Below are positions 10,743 through 21,583 of a stretch of DNA of 64,000 nucleotides, one piece after another (position 1 is the stretch's first letter; every line of letters starts with the position of its first letter). The translations under genes were made by a program, and so were the position numbers. The notes beneath the pieces were generated by a model. It made no database searches, was not told the origin of the DNA, and was given only the letters and a program-made list of their open reading frames with translations. Location of the stretch: the NCBI GenBank assembly GCA_024195265.1, contig JAJLRJ010000014.1:22755009-22819008 (forward strand), read 5' to 3'. The stretch is from Dendrophyllia cribrosa. Lineage: Eukaryota > Cnidaria > Anthozoa > Scleractinia > Dendrophylliidae.

Positions 10743-10912
10743 ATTAAAAGAAATCGAACGAATTTGTTGTCTGATCAGCCTTGCATGTTAAAGTTTTTTT
10801 ATTTAGTTCATTGCTGATCCTGATCTGCACAAAGATCCAGCTATATTTTGCTACTGTTTGTTTACGTGGTCCTTGCATTTTTACAGAAGCCTGTGGTCTG
10901 CCTATGGTAAAA

Positions 10913-10915
<3 letters not shown>
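10743..10915. repeat. 173-bp direct duplication flanking LINE, copy 1 (3' side of LINE)
   Basis: Matches 13569-13741 over 173 bp with two visible substitutions. It starts ATTAAAAGAAATCG and ends GGTAAAACCT. It abuts the poly-T (poly-A of the minus-strand LINE), so it sits where a target-site duplication should. The copy at 13569 is contiguous with the ancestral locus. Confidence 0.9.
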
Positions 10916-10945
<30 letters not shown>

Positions 10946-11139
10946 TAATGTAATCTTTATTTCCAATAACAAAAAATACAACAATCTACATTTAAGTTAT
11001 AATTATTACATTATTACTAGTATTTTTTATTTAAGAGATTGATTACACTACATTTTTATTATTATTACGATATATTTATGAAAAGGTATTTATACACAGT
11101 TATATGATACACCATAAATTAATAAACAATAGACTGACA

Positions 11140-12228
11140 TTAAGGATTTAAAAGATTGTTTTCATACACATTCCACTTGTTTTTAAAAAGTTGATATTTG
11201 TTTTGCTTTTTTGCAACATACTTTTCTGTGTCGTATTTATTGTTCAAAATTTGTTTAAAGTGTGCAATTGCAGGCTTGTGTTCTTTGCGTCTGCAGTCCC
11301 AAATATAAATCTTTCCTATAAGTAAGACATAGTTGACCAGATCCATCTCCTCCCTTAAAAAACCAATAATTACATCTCGAAGTAAGAGACTTCTGCAACT
11401 ACTGAGTTTACTTAAAATAAGAAAGATTACATCATTCCAAAAGGATTTTGAAAAAGAGCACTCAAACAAGATATGGTGAATAGTTTCAGGAGTCTCTTTA
11501 CAAAAGGTACAATTCGAGTCTGTAATGTACCCTATTTTACAAAGAAGTTTATTAGTGTATAAAATGTAGTTTAACACCTTGTACTGAAAGGAACGCACAT
11601 AAGGCTCAGAAGCAACTCTCAAAGGTAACAGGTATGCTTCAGAAAGTTGTTCGTCTGTTAAATTAAATTCGTTAGCTAGCGTAACCCATTTTTTGGGGTG
11701 TTCATAAGTAAGTTGTATTAAGGTGCTGTAGTAGTTCCGACATTTATAGTTTTCTAAATCAAAGACCATTTTAAAAGAAGGCGGCCTTATGCGTAAATGA
11801 TCAGGAACCGATTTCCTTAAACCAGTCCAAGTCAAAAAGTTCGAGTTAATTGGTCCTTTTTGATTCACCGTGTCAAAAGACTTAATATTATTCTTGTCAA
11901 ATAACAGGTCGTCAGTATATTTAATTCCCTTGGCAAAGTAATTTATATAAAACACGGTTTTGTTATCAACCAGAATTTCTTTGTTATTCCAAATAATGTA
12001 TTTGTATTTATTATCAGGATCAAACGTTTCTCTTAATTTTTGCCACCATAACAAAAGTTCATAATAAAAGGGTGATTGAATGTTTAAATGGTCTGTGCTA
12101 TAATTACAATCCAATAGAAAAAGTCCTCCATAATTTTTCAAAAGGTTGCTTAAATAAGACTTCCAGAAACCGCTACAGTTCGCGTCAAAAACTCTTTTTA
12201 GCCAACTCAAACGTAAAGCTTTTACCAT
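11140..12228 (-). pseudogene. LINE ORF2 C-terminal fragment (RT C-terminus plus zinc motif)
   Basis: An open 362-residue frame continuing the LINE ORF2 reading frame after the Crypton insertion. Motifs seen are WLKRVFD near the start, IIWNNKEILVDNKT and ITDSNCTFCKETPETIHH. The N-terminal Met is fortuitous, because the frame joins DYEV at about 13318 when the insertion is removed. No catalytic residues are present, so it is not a functional gene. Confidence 0.8.
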
Positions 12229-12513
12229 ACTTTCTCAAACTCATTAATTATGCATGCAGTGGAGAGCCAATCAATGAGGGATATTTTGGTCAGGTGGATG
12301 AATCTTGATACCCAATGAAACACCAGATAAAGATCTCACCGTGTTTCATCTGAGATCAAACATGTTTTTCATCTGAGATCAAACACTTGCATTTTAATGA
12401 GGTTTTTATTCATAATACAACTCGTACATTGTTAAACATGCGAGAGAGTAAACATTAGTACAAGTTCGATAACTCTAAATTTTTACTCCCTAAATAATTG
12501 CAATTCAGCTCAC

Positions 12514-12960
12514 CTTCGGTCGCTATTATCAAGGGGATTTAATGCGTCAGCGCCATTCCGTTCTTCAAGATAACGTCGGATACCACAAACCATTCCGTAA
12601 ATAGTTTTCGTGGGATATCTCTCACCGGTCTTCTTAGCCACTTCCATAACAAATTTACTAAGCCAATAATTTAAGCTCAGCGCGTCCATTTCTTCGAGTC
12701 TTGTAGAGAGCGTCGAGACTTTATGCAAGTCATAATCCTTGAAAAGGCCTCCTGGATCTAAAACGGGCGCTTTAATCGTCCGAGCAAATTGCCATTCACT
12801 AAAACTCGACAGGGCCCATTTGTTCTTATACTTCGTTGATAGGGGGACAGCTTTCTCCACTAAGTCTTCTTCTTCGCATGACGTTCTCGGCTCTCGAAAC
12901 CTTACAGCTTTCGGCGCACCTTCTTCAGAAATGGTCGGACGCCAACTGTGATCAACAACA
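12514..12960 (-). pseudogene. Crypton-type tyrosine recombinase N-terminal exon fragment (DUF3504-like)
   Basis: The minus-strand frame reads EEGAPKAVRFREP, then PLSTKYKNKWALSSFSEWQ, then NYWLSKFVMEVAKK, YPTKTIYGMVCGIRRYL and DNSDRR. This is the N-terminal core-binding region shared by Crypton recombinases and host proteins derived from them (ZMYM2-4, QRICH1, KIAA1958). It ends at an exon-like donor (AG|GTGAGC at 12514/12513). The catalytic C-terminal domain with the R-H-R-Y residues is not found downstream, so this is a fragment. Confidence 0.7.
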
Positions 12961-13191
12961 AGTCCTCATGCATATAAACGTGTTTTTTCGGCAAAGCGCA
13001 AAAAAATTATCACTGAATAATTTATCATTGTTTGCTTTGAGAAACATGTCACTGCATAATTTCCTATTGTTTCATTTGAGAAGACATGTCAAAAACTCGG
13101 GATTTTTGCTTTCTTTTGTTCTTTTCTTTTCTTTTTCTATTTTGTTTGCAATTAGGCGCCGATTGAGAAGCTATATCAAAAACTCGTGCTT

Positions 13192-13306
13192 CGGGTTTCA
13201 TCAGGGGTTCCAAACACCTCGAAACAATAAAAGCACTCGGCCGAAGCGGTCTCGTGCTTTCATCTGTTTCTCGGTGTTTGGAACCCCTGATGAAACCCTC
13301 GCACTC
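13192..13306. repeat. Foldback hairpin (TTTCATCAGGGGTTCC family)
   Basis: GGGTTTCATCAGGGGTTCC with flanks near 13200 is inverted near 13275-13302, giving ~38-bp arms around a ~40-bp loop. A related but diverged structure lies at 27520-27745. Confidence 0.7.
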
Positions 13307-13568
13307 GTTGTTGATATATTACTTCATAATCAATCATTTTCAAGCCACCAAGCTCATAGGGTGCATACGTTGCGCGGCGAGTCACTTTATCTTTCCCATT
13401 CCATAAAAAATTAAATATTAATGTTTGAAATTCTTTTATAATTTGAACAGGTGTGCATAAGACAGAGCTGGGATAAATCATTTTCGGAAGCAATAAAGAC
13501 TTTATAACGTTCACTTTGCCATGGATAGATAACCCTCTTGTTTTCCATAAATTTATTATGTTTTTAAC

Positions 13569-13741
13569 ATTAAAAGAAATCGAACGAATTTGCTGTCTGA
13601 TCAGCCTTGCATGTTAAAGTTTTTTTATTTAGTTCATTGCTGATCCTGATCTGCACAAAGATCCAGCTATATTTTGCTACTGTTTGTTCACGTGGTCCTT
13701 GCATTTTTACAGAAGCCTGTGGTCTGCCTATGGTAAAACCT
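13569..13741. repeat. 173-bp direct duplication flanking LINE, copy 2 (5' side of LINE)
   Basis: Partner of 10743-10915. It carries the proposed last exon and poly-A signal of the minus-strand TMEM163-like gene, so the LINE appears to have landed in, and duplicated, that gene's 3' end. Confidence 0.9.
13624..13629 (-). promoter_or_regulatory. Polyadenylation signal AATAAA, TMEM163-like gene
   Basis: The reverse complement of TTTATT lies about 60 nt after the proposed stop (13690-13688). It supports 13739-13688 as the last exon. A second copy is present in the 173-bp duplicate near 10797. Confidence 0.4.
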
Positions 13742-15264
13742 GACAGCTATTGTAACGGGAAAAATACATTTCAAAATAGTCTACTTTATTTACGCCTTTC
13801 AATGCAAAACTCAAATTCGGCACATTTCATGTTTAGCCTCGCGTCAAAATTGAGATTAAAAGTGCTTTTCCAGTAGAATCTCTCAGCTTACTCGTCAGAA
13901 TGTTTCTTTTGTGTCGTTGGCCACAGCTCTGTAATGGTTCTAAGATGCGGAAGATAAAGGAACAAAGCACAAAGTCAATTCAGCGGTAAATTTGGTTAGT
14001 ACAAACCAGTGAGTCTATAAGTACACTATCGTGAGCCTGTGTTCTCCTTGAACAGCAGGCTGTACGCCTGCTGTTCGTATAGTGTATTTAACTTATAGTC
14101 TTATTATAGTGGATTATTATTTACAGCGTATTTAGATTGTGTTAAGTGTATTTACCGTTAAAACCACAGGGAGCGCAGGCTCACACGGAGACATCAACGC
14201 CAAAAATGTAAGGATTTGTGGTGGAAGTGGGCTCAGTAAAACGGGGGCAAAATGTCAACCTCGAGGTTGGCAAAACGAGTGCTCATGTTCCGCTGTTTTG
14301 GCGCGCGTGCTCGAATTGGAAGCATCATGATTAAAAACTGTCAAATTCTACAACTTATACGAAAACATAACTTTAGAGAGCAATAGCTATGTATTCCGTG
14401 AAACGGTGTTACAAAAACAAAAACCCTTTAACTCCCAAGAGTGCCACAAATCAAAATTCAAGAGAAATCCCAAATTTCCTTTTTGTGAAATATTGAAAAA
14501 CAAATGGTACCATGCAAAAGTACTGCCGAATAGGTTTCATTTGAATGGTTACACCATAGAATTTCATCAACAGACTCAAAAGTTAGAACAAATGGTACCA
14601 TGCAAAAGTACTGCCGAAGAGGTTTCATTTGAATGGTCACACCATAGAACTGATAGAATTTTGTCGACAGACTCAAAAGTTAGAACTACATTACATGTCT
14701 CCACAATTCACGGCTGGAAGTGAAAGGGTTAAGACCTACAACTTACATGACGCCATAACTGAAGAGGGCAATAGCTATAAGAATCGCCGTGGCTGAGTCC
14801 AGGTAGCAGATCTTAGGATTCTTTTCACAAACTATATCACTTGCAATCATACCAAGAGTCATCACGGCTCCGGCTAGAGAATTGATCGCTGGCAAACGAA
14901 AAATAGACTTAAGTCAGCATTTAGAATTACGTCGCGTACCGATAAACCGAGATAGTTGGGTTTTGTTAGTATTCACAAGAGTAGAGTGGAATTGTGAGAG
15001 GCGCAACCCCCCCCCCCCCCCCCCCCCCCCCCCGCCCCACACACACACAAGATGTGGTGTTGCAATGTAGAAGTGATGAACCCTGTTTTACAACGCTGTT
15101 GTCGAGGCAAGCTGCACGAAATATTGCGACACATGTTGCAGCCGGGACCGTTGCAGGAAGTGGCATTGAGTTCTTGTCATGCAACAGTTGCATTTGCAAT
15201 GGCGTTTTTCCATTCAATGGTATGTGAAAATTGTTTCGCATCAAAGGTGTTGCAAATCAAGTAG

Positions 15265-15296
<32 letters not shown>

Positions 15297-18200
15297 GAAT
15301 CAATCAGGTAGAATAACACAACGCACCGTGTTACGGCAGAGTAACACAACTCACTTACAACGTCACTTATAACGCTACTTCAGCCTACGAAATGAGTTTC
15401 AACTGTAGTTAAAGAGGCTTTGTCAACACTTTTAGTTTTACTTTAAAAAGCTAAAATACATCTTTACATCAGTGAACACCCAAAACTAAGGGTCCAGTTT
15501 TGTTTCAAATTATTTTACTGAGTGCGCGCGCTCTAAGAGTAAAAATAAGTGTCTTGAGTTGCAGATGGCTAGGATGGAAATGGATTACATCTCGAAAAAA
15601 TTGGACTAATGTTTTCAAGTTTATCGCTTCTATCCTGGAAAACTCGCTAAAACTCTGATTATGGTTTATTTTCTCTTAAAAAATTCACTTGATATCTCCC
15701 TCTTAGTGTTCTATAAGCATTTCGTGTACGACAAAGGTACTCAGTTTTAATTTGGGGCAGTTTTGACCTGAAAAAACTAAAAATCACCATGACATAACTC
15801 CTTTAAGTTTCCTCGTAGAGCCTCATATATACAGAGTTTTAGTTTTGGCGGGAAAGTAGCCTGCTCGCAGGCCGCCACCGACCCCAAACGAGAGCCCACG
15901 GCTCGTTAGCGGGTTTCACATACACCGGACAAGTGACCGCTGTGTGCGATGCCCCATTTCCCGGGACGTTCTCCTCGTTCAAAATATTGCGCGGCATCTT
16001 TGATTGTAACAACCCAAAAACTCTGGGAACAGGGTTGTAGTTTATCGTCGGCAATTTTAGACGCGGGGATTGCCCTTAGCTTCGGAAATGGGTGTGCATT
16101 CCTGGTTAAAGTTAAGATGGAATTGAAGCGGTTTTCAATTGAGTATGGCAAATAATTTCGCAATTGCTTTGGTTTTGCATTGCTACGCGAACAAAATCTC
16201 GCCCCACTTAATCAACCAATCAGAAGTAAAACCCAAACTAATCATGACTCACTCGCACGCGTTTTCCCGCGCTTGGCGCCGGCGACATGTGTTTGCTTCT
16301 AGTTCTGATTGCATGGCTCATTGGATTGTTTGGGTCTGCTGTGTTTAACTGTGGGTCTGCTGTGTTTAACCAGAATCAAGACTTTAGTTTTGGTTTTACG
16401 ACACTCGATTAAAAACCGCTCTAAAATGTTTTTTACCATCAGTCCTCATGGCTCTGCTGTGAACTTTATGTGCTATTAGGCACTTGGCACAAACCAGGAA
16501 AATAAGGAATACAAGGCTTATAATTGAGAGCATTTCCATCAAATACTCCTGAAATAACAACACACCAGTAAAACCATTATCCTATAAAGTTTAATCCTGA
16601 AACCAGAAACACAAAATTGTTTAACTTAGGTTACAGAACTAAGATCGATAGCAAGGGTGAAACAAAAAGAAAGGAAGATATCACTCGTTTGGGATTTCAA
16701 CCCCGTGGAGGGGGTACTCCCTATGATAGGCTATACGGGGATGCTCCGCCCGAAGGGATTTCACGAACTGAAGTATAGAAGAAGGTAGGGAAACTGTCAT
16801 TTAGGTCTTCATTGTAAAGCAGGATAAGGGTCAAAATTCACTTTTCAATAGGAACAGGTACAACAAAAAGCCAGACAGCGTAATAGGAACAAGCACAGCG
16901 TAATAGGAACAGGAACAGCGTATTAGGAACAGGCACAGCGCAATAGGAACAGGCACATGCAGCGTATTAGGAACAGGCACACCGTATTAGGAACAGGCAC
17001 ACCGTAATAGAAACATGCTCACCGTAATAGGAACAGGCACATCGTAATAGGAACAGGCACACCGTATTAGGAACAGGCACACCGTATTAGGAACAGGCAC
17101 ACCGTATTAGGAACAGGCACACCTGGTGCTAGTGTAAAATCTGCCCTGCCTCCTCCTGGTACTAGTGTAAGATCTGCACTACCTCCCCCTAGTTCTAGTG
17201 TAAGATTTGCCCTCCATCCCCCTTGGTACTAGTGTTAGATCCCCCCCTGGTAATATAGTAAGAGCTAAATATATAGTTGGTTCCATACCTTGCGCGGGAT
17301 GCCGTCCACTATTAACGTATACACGGCTTTACCTGCTATAGCAAATGCGGAGAGGATAAAACAGACCGCAATTGCTACGCATGCTCTGAAATAAAGAACC
17401 GGTACTCAACCTAAATTTTAATGCAATTTTAAGAGGGATAGAGGAAAGACCAATGACCAACAGACAATTGATACCTACGCAAGAGCACCCCAGGTTGCTA
17501 GTCGACTATTTTGGTGTCCATCTATTAATGATTGACTTCAAAAATTTTAAAACTTCATTAAATCTTCAATATTTCTTATTTCTCTAAATTTCACCAATCC
17601 TTTGAGAAAAACTATTTCCTCCCAAACATACCCAAAACACCGCATAACGTAGATTCATGAGATGAGCATAGAGTTTTTGGATTGCTTGAAACGTGAACGA
17701 GATATTTCCATTAACGTCATGTTAAGTCCCGCCTTAAAACCGGCGTATAGTCAAATGTTGTACTTCAACTTTTATTTGAAAATTTTCGGACGTTCTTTCA
17801 AAATTAAGCAATAACCAGCGGCCGAAATGCGCCTAAAAAACATCCGAAAGAAACGTCCGAAAGAAATGTCCAAAAGAAAACGTCGTATGTGTTTGCTATG
17901 GCTTTACCCGTGTGATGTCTTTTAAATGAGCTCCTGTTTTCAACCAATCAGGAGCCGGCATTGACTTGTGCACGTTTTAGCGCGTTTGGTATCGGCTAAA
18001 TATCTAGATATCTTGAACTGATTCAACTGCAATAGCTCTATGCAGACTTGTTAATTGAAACCTTCGTTCTAAGCAACTATCAGAAAACCAACCTTCTTTC
18101 TTTTTCTTGTTCGGAAGAATTGGATTCGTGGCTCTCATTTCCGGAAAATCTCCATAAAACTACAGCTGAACTAAACGAGTCTAACACCGCTGCAAACTGC

Positions 18201-20588
18201 AAACAAAACGTCGTAAACATTTTAGCGAAGAAATAAAATGTATATAACAGAAAATCGCGGTTACACTAGGCTATTTTTGACGTATCCATCCATCCCTTCC
18301 TACCATTTTCTTGAGTCCTGAAATTAAATAAACCCCAGGGGGCTTAATAATAGAGGGTTTTTATGGTATATTCAAATAACGTTAATCTTGAAGATAGCTT
18401 GCTTCGCAACGGCGTTTGTCGGTTTTGATTAGGAGAAATTAGACTTTCAAGTAATATGTTTCTTGGATGTTTACAGAATAGTAATTTATTTGCACATATG
18501 CTTTGCTTCGTATACAACAATTAAAATGCATACTACCATTCAGGAACTGAATTCGACAGTCTTAAAGCCTCGGAAATTGTTCTTTATCATTTGTTTACGT
18601 GCGAATAACATTGAATCTATGCGTTCAACATTCACATGAATCCTATTTTGTGCTGTTTCATTAATCAGTTATGAGAGCATATTAATATCGATGCGGTAAG
18701 ATTTTTTAATAATGACATTTTCATTTAACATAACACAGCTGTTAAAACCATCTCTATATTGGTTCAGATCTAGAGGGTAAATTCTTAAAATATACGGAAT
18801 AAATATTGCTTTTCAATGTAGCGTAAACTGCCATTACCAGAAATAATGCCGAAATGAAACTAGTCCAAAAATGATTAATGAAGATCAATGTTTTTAATTA
18901 CTTACAGCAAATCCAAAAGCCGCCGGGCTTTCAGCAATTTGAGATGCGACTACATGGAAAAAGCAAAAAATATATATATCAAAACTGATTTGAAGATTAG
19001 TTAAAATGATAACTAGAGCGATAACAATTAAGATTGATATCAGGCTTTCAAGAACTCAAACTAAGAATGTTCAGGAATAACTTACTGAAAAACGTTAAGC
19101 CAAACGCAGTCGTGAAAATTATGGAGATACAAGAAATAACAATGGCCGCTTGTTTCCATCGTGTGTCACCTTCGATTTCTGAAAAGTTTAACATAATATA
19201 TTAAATATCGTTATTATATTGTTATCGGTGTATCATTATTCTTGCAATAGGTCTGAACTCTTACTACATATGTAACAACACCTTGTACATCATAACAAAT
19301 AACATTGTAGGAAAATACGCTCAATATACGAACCTTTTTTCATGATAGGCTTATTAAAACACACCGTAACCATAGTAAAGAGTGCTGCTTGATTTGAATT
19401 TATTTTAAGACATTACGATCCACAGCATATTAAAGAGAGCCACAGGAAAGTACTGTTCATAGCTTTCATTTGAAAGGTCACACTTTAAGATTTTGTCCAG
19501 ACTCAAAAGCTAGAACCACCTTGTATAGCACAGGAAAGTACTGCAGAAGCGCTTTCATTTGATTTGAATGGTCATTCTTTATAATTTAGGCGATTTTATT
19601 AACAGAATCAAAAGTTAGAACCACCTTGTACAGCGTGATAAACAACACCACAGGAAAGTACTGCTAGCTCAACAACTTCCATTTGAATTTCATTCACAGA
19701 CTCGACCATGCATTAAAACTATATTACCCGACTCAGGGTTTGTGATTATAACATATAGACGGGAAAACGGTTATCGGGATCAATGGAAATTTTATCCAGT
19801 TCCAGAGGAGTTACTTGAGGCCAGCCGCCGCGCGACCTTGAACCATGGTCGGCTTAGTCAGGGTTGTGATGCGAGTTATGTTAGTTTCACATAGAAAATG
19901 AGGATGGCCTGCTGGAATACCCAGCGTGGAAACTCCGGGTTATAATTAACATCTCTTGATACGCTCTTTGCTGTAATTAGTGATAACCCTACAGCTTGAA
20001 TATTAAAAAAGAATACCATATATGCTATTTTATTAGTTTTTATTTACACCTTGAGTTAAACCCAAGAGAGTTCTATCCTCGTGTTATAATAATAGATCAT
20101 TATATTTTTTTATTTAAGCTTGGGTAGACAAACCATCAATACTGCTAAAAATAGCAACTTTCAATTAGAAAAACTTGCAAATCTGAGCTTTATACCTTGC
20201 CTAGAAGCGGAGATATAGACAAGTGAATGTCGCGATGTTTGTATGGCGGTACGAAAATACCTACCTATACCGCCATACAAACGTCTGTGAAAATTTAAAA
20301 GTTCACTGACCTGTATCTTTGCTTTTAAGCAAGATTTAACTCTCAAATTTTACGATCTTGCTAATTTCAAGGCGTTCTTTCTGGCAGTGTCGATTGTTTT
20401 TTTTTCCTGTCCGAGCCAAAATTAAAAAAGATAAGAGTTGACTACGAATTGATCTTTTATCTTCAAGGCACCAGCTTACCTTCGCCTGTGGCTCTAACCT
20501 CCTTTTCTCTGTTAACACCATCCTTCTCTTCTTTATTTACGCTCAATAAGTTTTGTAGTTCCAAATCATCGCCTTCTTTATCACCCAT
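13688..20588 (-). CDS. TMEM163-like: TMEM163-like membrane protein (CDF-related), paralog 1
   Basis: Exons, high to low: 20588-20480, 19178-19086, 18949-18906, 18196-18093, 17385-17289, 16548-16437, 14888-14747. The proposed last exon is 13739-13688. Phases join cleanly and the total is 753 nt (250 aa). The start MGDKEGDDLEL opens a short acidic cytosolic N-terminus, followed by six hydrophobic segments, as in TMEM163 (zinc efflux, vesicular/plasma membrane). RWKQAAIVIS starts TM1, PAAFGFAFAAVLD is TM2, RTDAINSLAGAVM is TM5 and CYLDSATAIL is TM6. In TM2 the first Asp of the usual DxxxD pair is Ala84; Asp88 remains. Exons 3, 5, 6 and 7 have exactly the sizes of those in the gene at 42421-50040 (44, 97, 112, 142 bp). 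The last exon, which adds FYHRQTTGFCKNARTT, is the least certain part. Confidence 0.85.
14422..14732 (+). mobile_element. TTAACCCTTT-family MITE, two internal units
   Basis: From AACCCTTTAACTCCCA to GAAAGGGTTAA with two ~86-bp units (GGTACCATGCAAAAGTAC twice). Its right end is only about 15 nt into the intron from the exon-7 donor (GTAAGT) of the minus-strand TMEM163-like gene. Confidence 0.85.
15007..15033 (+). repeat. Poly-C tract (27 nt) with adjacent (CA)n
   Basis: A run of 27 C followed by G, CCCC and a short CA repeat, in the intron between exons 6 and 7 of the TMEM163-like gene. Confidence 0.95.
15265..15296 (+). repeat. (AATC)n microsatellite
   Basis: About eight tandem AATC units. 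Confidence 0.9.
15411..15805 (+). repeat. Dispersed ~0.4-kb repeat (copy 2)
   Basis: Matches 6526-7007 in the same orientation but lacks that copy's internal tandem duplication, so it probably shows the ancestral length. Shared blocks include TAAGTGTCTTG, CACTTGATATCT and CATTTCGTGTACGAC. Confidence 0.75.
16125..16423 (+). mobile_element. MITE of the GAGCRGTTTTCAATTGAGT family (copy 1)
   Basis: Starts AGCGGTTTTCAATTGAG and ends inverted as TCGATTAAAAACCGCTCT. The interior shares CGCGTTTTCCCGCGCTTGGC and ATTGGATTGTTT with copies at 36911 and 62595. A short internal duplication (GGGTCTGCTGTGTTTAAC twice) is special to this copy. Its end lies about 14 nt from the exon-6 donor of the TMEM163-like gene. 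Confidence 0.8.
16695..17122 (+). repeat. GGGGGTACTC-family element fragment followed by 20-bp minisatellite
   Basis: 16695-16790 resembles the end of the element at 63208-63657 (ATACGGGGATGCTCCGCCCG). From about 16853 to 17122 a ~20-bp unit (ACCGTATTAGGAACAGGCAC and variants with AGCGTAATAG) is repeated about 13 times. Confidence 0.8.
17125..17245 (+). repeat. ~35-bp minisatellite (TACTAGTGTAAGATCTGC)
   Basis: Three to four imperfect copies of a unit containing CTAGTGTAAGATCTGCC followed by a C-rich stretch, directly after the 20-bp minisatellite. Confidence 0.7.
19433..19740 (+). repeat. Array related to the TTAACCCTTT MITE unit (CACAGGAAAGTACTG subfamily)
   Basis: About three degenerate units each with CACAGGAAAGTACTG, CATTTGAA...GTCA and AGACTCAAAAGCTAGAACC. 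They correspond block by block to the 86-bp unit but have a different upstream half. A similar array in the opposite orientation lies at 33885-34360. It is in the first intron of the TMEM163-like gene. Confidence 0.65.
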
Positions 20589-21310
20589 TGTCGGCCTTCA
20601 TAGCCTTTCTACTCAATGGAACAAGTTGGAACATGTTTCGCCATGTTTCGTTTCTGTTCTGTTATGTGGTTTGGCTGATATGCTTGAAAGTGATTAATGC
20701 AAACGTCTTTCCGTTTGGTAATATAACAAATCAGTGCCCAACGCCAAAAGTAATTAATAATTCTCGAATTCTTTGTTTTTGTGTGGCGCTGCCTGGCCTA
20801 CGACTTCTTTCTTTTGAAAAGCTCAATTTTTAACAAAACAAAATAAATCAGAAATATTTCCTAAGAGATATATTGGCAATTTCATCCATTGAAATATAAA
20901 TACACAATTAACCATTGATTAGCTCGCGAGCAATGCTGTGTAATAACCTGACTTGTTAATCCTCAACCTCATTCCCAGGCCCTTAGAACGAGTTTGATCA
21001 ATGCTATTTGAAGGGACACTGTCACGGATTCGCATGCGCGGACCAGGTCCCGATATTTTTCAATTATCCTTTTCCGTCACCCCGGGGGTCGCAGCTCTCA
21101 GAAGCCTCTATTTTCATTGGCCTTGTAAAACACAGCTGCTAGTGTTTTTAGGGTTAGGGTCCATTGTTCTGTTGTTTGTCCTATTGTTATCTCTAAGGGT
21201 GGCAAGCCAATGGTGTGAGACCTTCTAAGAGCTGCGACATCACCCGTTCCGTCCCGAGTTTATTTGTGACCTTTTTCACCGAATGCAAATATGGCGGCCG
21301 ATTTATTATT

Positions 21311-21418
21311 CTTTTATATGTATGTTAATAAGCCTGACTAGCCTCATTTTAGAGTAAACATTCTTTTGAACTATGCACATGCTAACGAGGCCAGTAATGC
21401 TTATTAACATACATATAA

Positions 21419-21420
<2 letters not shown>
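21311..21420. repeat. Short foldback element
   Basis: TTTTATATGTATGTTAATAAGC at the left is inverted at the right (GCTTATTAACATACATATAAAA), with partly paired sequence between. It is directly followed by an (ATA)n microsatellite. Confidence 0.75.
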
Positions 21421-21450
<30 letters not shown>

Positions 21451-21545
21451 TAATAATATTAATAATTAGAGACTTATATAGCGCACATATCACAATGTCT
21501 CATGGCGCTTTACATACACTTATGAGAATGAGATCGGACGTCAGC
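21418..21545 (-). mobile_element. (ATT)n-tailed retroelement end, copy 1
   Basis: On the minus strand AAGCGCCATGAGACATTGTG leads through GCTATATAAGTC into an (ATT)n tail. The same sequence recurs at 52470-52580. A conserved 3' end with a microsatellite tail suggests a SINE or RTE/CR1-type LINE end. Confidence 0.6.
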
Positions 21546-21583
21546 TTATAAATCGGCCGCCATATTTGCATTCGGTGTATTAA

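Larger units (their letters stand above)
12229..13317. mobile_element. Insertion within LINE: Crypton-type fragment plus foldback sequence
   Basis: Removing 12229-13317 restores a continuous LINE reading frame (DYEV / MVKALRLSW), so this 1.09 kb came in after the LINE. It contains the recombinase-like exon at 12514-12960 and a foldback hairpin at 13192-13306. No clear terminal repeat or target duplication is seen, which fits tyrosine-recombinase elements, but several events are possible. Confidence 0.65.
10916..13568 (-). mobile_element. 5'-truncated L1/Tx1-like LINE, interrupted by a Crypton-type insertion
   Basis: On the minus strand the element starts within the reverse-transcriptase thumb region (KVNVIKSLLLPKMIYPSS, then NFLWNGKDKV and YELGGLKMIDYE, 13568-13318). 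It is interrupted by foreign DNA (12229-13317) and resumes at 12228 with VKALRLSWLKRV. It then runs about 360 residues to a stop at 11140, followed by about 200 bp of 3' UTR and a 30-nt A tail (T run 10915-10944). Near the end CTFCKETPETIHHILFEC is the CCHC-type zinc motif seen in L1/Tx1-like elements. The endonuclease and catalytic YxDD parts are missing, so it is dead. It is flanked by the 173-bp duplication. Confidence 0.85.

Noticed and set aside
11140..12228. A 362-codon frame as an active host gene
   Set aside because: It is the C-terminal part of a 5'-truncated LINE ORF2, with its upstream half beyond an insertion.
18048..18236. A plus-strand 62-codon frame
   Set aside because: It is the antisense shadow of TMEM163-like exon 4 (18196-18093, minus strand).
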